A DNA stretch of 64,000 nt, from the NCBI GenBank assembly GCA_023078685.1, contig JALGAS010000003.1, positions 4,898,001 to 4,962,000 on the forward strand. Direction: 5' to 3'. A program made the position numbers and the translations under genes. Source of the DNA: Neopestalotiopsis rosae (Eukaryota > Ascomycota > Sordariomycetes > Amphisphaeriales > Sporocadaceae). The notes beneath the pieces were generated by a model. That model was not told where the DNA came from. It did no database searches and saw only the letters and a program-made list of their open reading frames with translations. Positions 61,596 to 64,000 of this stretch are shown here, in pieces (the first letter of the stretch is position 1; the number at the start of each line of letters is the position of its first letter).

Positions 61596-64000
61596 ATGCC
61601 TCCGAGTATATTCCTGATCGAAAAAAGCTCACAGGACTATATATGCAGATCCTGTCTCTTGGGACTGAGAAAACAGCCACCAGCGAACCCGGCGCAATGG
61701 GGCGTGCGACGAGCATCGCAAGCAGCGGCCAAAGCAGCGAGAGCTGCCAGAGCTGCCAGAAACACCCCGACGTCCAGACAGCCTCAGGCAGCCGACGACT
61801 CCGAACGACTGAAAACATTGAAGAAACTCGGACTTCTGCAAAAGAAAGATGAAGAACATAAGGCTACCGTCAACTACTTCCAGGAAGATGGAGGCAAGAT
61901 CAAGAAGCTCTCTGGTGCTGAAGAGTTCAGCAAGAATCTCCAAGATCCTGGTGGCAAAATGGAAGCCGAGTTGAAATCTATGGAACAGGATTCCGGTTAC
62001 GTCAGGACCTTCATGGACTATTTGTTTAGAGCCGAGAACACCGAGGAACCGACACGCAATCCTGAGGTTCTCAAGCACGAGATGGACAAGATGCTCAAGC
62101 AGAACAAACCACTTGATTCGGCCGCCATCGAAGCACTCGACGACTTCTCGCAGGACCTCGACGAAGAGTCGAATGGACGTATATATGTTGACGCTGCCAT
62201 CTTGGCGAAAAACAACTGGCCCAGAGCGCACATCGACAAGATTATACGTCTAAACAATAATCTGCAGCTCGCAGCAAGACAACTCGATCGTAGAGCAATC
62301 AATAAACAAGGCTTTGGTGTATGGAGATGGTATTACGGGGCTCGGCAACTCCTGGCGACGGAATGGCAAATTGTGCCCCCGGCGACCTGGGAACTTCTTT
62401 GGGATATATTCTCCGTGGAATCTCCCAAGAACCCAAATCGATGGCACCACTTGCACATTCTTGCAAAAGACATGAACGAAGCTGGAGTGCAACTTGCCCC
62501 CAAACGGCAACTGCTGGCAATTGAGGCTACGTTCCTCGAGGGCTGGCACAAGGAGGCAATCGACAACCACAAGAAAAAAGTCACCACGCTCGGAGCTGAT
62601 CCCGACACATTTCTCGATTTCTGGCAGCTTGGTTTCCGAATGTACTGCCACACGGGCGACTTGGAAAGGGCCGAGAGGCTGGCTGAGATCATTTTGACTT
62701 CGAACTACTCTTATGATGCACGCTTTCTTCTTCCCTTGGTTCGCGCACTCGCACAAAAGCCTGACACTGCGGACAAGGCCTATGATGTCTACGAGGAGAT
62801 TCGGAGGCGATTGGGCGATGAAATGACAATCGAAGACTACGACTCTGTGATTTCATATTTCCTCGCAGCTCAACAATCAGAGATGGCTTTGTCAATATTT
62901 GTCGAAATGATGACTTCTGGTCGCATCAACTTGCGGAAATCAAAGAGATCGGACAAGCTTCCACCCAGTGTGGCCAACGAGTTTTTCGTTGGCAAGTGGC
63001 TGAAACGACTCACCTTGGTGGGCGACTTTGAAGGAGCGTACAATGCCTTGCTCCACATGAAGAGTAAAGGCGTCATGCCCAGGCCAATGGTTGTCAATGT
63101 TCTTGTTGGTTCCTGGCTGCGAACGGGAGTCGCAGAAAATGTACAAAGGGCTGAAGATATTGCCTGGGCAATGATCAACGCCAGACTGCAATTTGTGCAT
63201 CTCAGGCAAGAGACACGCGGCGTCGAAGGTGTGGTTCCGTACAAGCCTGGCTTGAAAATTGCATACCATGTGGCAGGGCCAGGCTGGCCAAAGGCGACGC
63301 TTGAGACATTTTCACTACTTGCAGAGAATTACAAGGACCGGGGCCTCATCGCCAAAATGGAAGAGCTCTGGGAAGCATTCAAGCGAGCCGAAATGGGAGC
63401 TGATACCTTTTTCATGAATCAGCTGCTCTTCTCCATGGTCCGAAGTGGACGCGGAGCCGAGGTTCGAAACCTCTTCCGTGCCTTGATGGAGAGATTTGCT
63501 GCCAGCGAATTCAATCCGCGTGGTCTTGAACCCGACTCTTGGACGTTCCTGGCGCTCTGGCAGTCGTTGACCGCCAACCGACTTCAACACTGGAGCCCAG
63601 AGTCCGTCCCCAAAATCACTCAAGAGAGTCGTGAATTATTCTCGGAAATGGTTCGCTACGCGCAGAATTTCCAGCAAGAGGAAGCTGGCGTAAACTTCCA
63701 GCTTGCAAGGACCATTATGCACACGTTTCGTCGCGTAAAGGACCCAGTCAGCATGTTGGTCGCTTACCGTGCACTCCGCCAAGTCTTTAACCTGCAAGAC
63801 CCGGGATCAATGGTGCTGGAAATGGTTGTTGGTACCACGAATCTGGAGAAGGCCGCAGGAGACAGAAAGATGCGAAACCAAATCATCACGGCCACCGAGC
63901 ACACTGAAAAGTTCCTGTCACAAAGACGTCAGGAAATGGTGGCCGACGGGGAGCTGGGGAAGAATGAGGAAATGCCGGGCGATATCAGATCGGCCGAGAT
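61596..64000 (+). CDS. Mitochondrial helical-repeat (PPR/TPR-like) protein, 3' partial
   Basis: One uninterrupted frame runs from ATG 61596 to the window end, at least 801 residues. Residues 1-60 (YICRSCLLGLRKQ, GVRRASQAAAKAARAARAA) are Arg/Ala-rich without acidic residues after the first few, a mitochondrial presequence. The body is a series of ~35-residue helical pairs: FWQLGFRMYCHTGDLERAER, LPLVRALAQKPDTADKAYDV, YDSVISYFLAAQQSEMALSI, LTLVGDFEGAYNALLHMKSKG, FFMNQLLFSMVRSGRGAEVR. These fit pentatricopeptide-like repeats, which suggests organellar RNA metabolism or complex assembly (compare fungal CIA84 or Rmd9-type proteins; I cannot choose). The stop lies beyond 64000. Confidence 0.8.
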   Translation, partial: MPPSIFLIEKSSQDYICRSCLLGLRKQPPANPAQWGVRRASQAAAKAARAARAARNTPTSRQPQAADDSERLKTLKKLGLLQKKDEEHKATVNYFQEDGGKIKKLSGAEEFSKNLQDPGGKMEAELKSMEQDSGYVRTFMDYLFRAENTEEPTRNPEVLKHEMDKMLKQNKPLDSAAIEALDDFSQDLDEESNGRIYVDAAILAKNNWPRAHIDKIIRLNNNLQLAARQLDRRAINKQGFGVWRWYYGARQLLATEWQIVPPATWELLWDIFSVESPKNPNRWHHLHILAKDMNEAGVQLAPKRQLLAIEATFLEGWHKEAIDNHKKKVTTLGADPDTFLDFWQLGFRMYCHTGDLERAERLAEIILTSNYSYDARFLLPLVRALAQKPDTADKAYDVYEEIRRRLGDEMTIEDYDSVISYFLAAQQSEMALSIFVEMMTSGRINLRKSKRSDKLPPSVANEFFVGKWLKRLTLVGDFEGAYNALLHMKSKGVMPRPMVVNVLVGSWLRTGVAENVQRAEDIAWAMINARLQFVHLRQETRGVEGVVPYKPGLKIAYHVAGPGWPKATLETFSLLAENYKDRGLIAKMEELWEAFKRAEMGADTFFMNQLLFSMVRSGRGAEVRNLFRALMERFAASEFNPRGLEPDSWTFLALWQSLTANRLQHWSPESVPKITQESRELFSEMVRYAQNFQQEEAGVNFQLARTIMHTFRRVKDPVSMLVAYRALRQVFNLQDPGSMVLEMVVGTTNLEKAAGDRKMRNQIITATEHTEKFLSQRRQEMVADGELGKNEEMPGDIRSAE

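Noticed and set aside
1..64000. CRISPR arrays, complete transposons, secondary-metabolite cluster
   Set aside because: No regularly spaced repeats, no terminal repeats with transposase or RT, and no PKS/NRPS/terpene core gene were seen.

Overview
The window comes from the nuclear genome of a filamentous ascomycete, most likely a Sordariomycete (a Hypocreales-like gene set). Most introns are about 50-115 nt with GTRNGT donors, CTAAC/CTGAC branch sites and YAG acceptors. Genes sit on both strands, promoters carry pyrimidine- and GT-rich tracts, and the gene repertoire is typically fungal (GH128 glucanase, Anp1 mannosyltransferase, DUF1746 Dsc subunit, F-box/LRR protein, NACHT-type STAND protein). 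There is no operon structure, CRISPR array or complete mobile element.

Layout. 1-7.1 kb: 3' end of a giant DUF3638/DUF3645-type gene, a secreted GH128 glucanase, a decayed single-pass membrane protein gene and a divergent VCX1-like exchanger. 7.4-11.6 kb: mitochondrial Fe-S co-chaperone Jac1 and an F-box/LRR protein. 11.6-16.4 kb: gene-poor spacer with short repeats. 16.4-17.3 kb: an orphan gene with ten exact-length heptads. 18.6-21.9 kb: a type II membrane protein with a PAN-like ectodomain and an MFS drug:H+ antiporter. 23.2-26.9 kb: Bcs1 and the NAD-isocitrate dehydrogenase subunit 1. 27.6-33.2 kb: a NACHT gene whose central third is inverted, next to a domesticated Copia-type beta-barrel protein. 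35.5-37.1 kb: an unknown short gene and a bZIP factor. 38.4-41.1 kb: Pex4 and Anp1. 41.1-45.5 kb: the longest gene-free stretch. 45.5-48.7 kb: a Ser/Pro-rich protein and a secreted Ser/Thr-rich protein. 49.3-64 kb: a dense housekeeping block of tRNA-Lys(CUU), Phe-tRNA synthetase alpha, Dsc4, Rcl1, Sec66, an unknown conserved protein, Orc3 and the 5' part of a mitochondrial helical-repeat protein that runs off the end.

Functionally this is a housekeeping backbone interrupted by accessory islands. Mitochondrial roles recur (Jac1, Bcs1, Idh1, the terminal repeat protein), as do ER/Golgi roles (Sec66, Dsc4, Anp1), but the genes are not a pathway cluster.

The most interesting locus is 27.6-32.1 kb. 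An N-terminal DUF7708-type domain on the + strand is followed by its linker and NACHT domain on the - strand and then by its C-terminal part on the + strand again. The ~1.3 kb inverted piece still has intact splice sites and no internal stops, so the inversion is recent, an assembly error, or possibly reversible. Secondary points are the heptad-repeat orphan gene with degenerate tandem repeats upstream, the exchanger paralog that has lost its alpha-repeat acidic residues, and the Copia-derived protein beside the broken NACHT gene.
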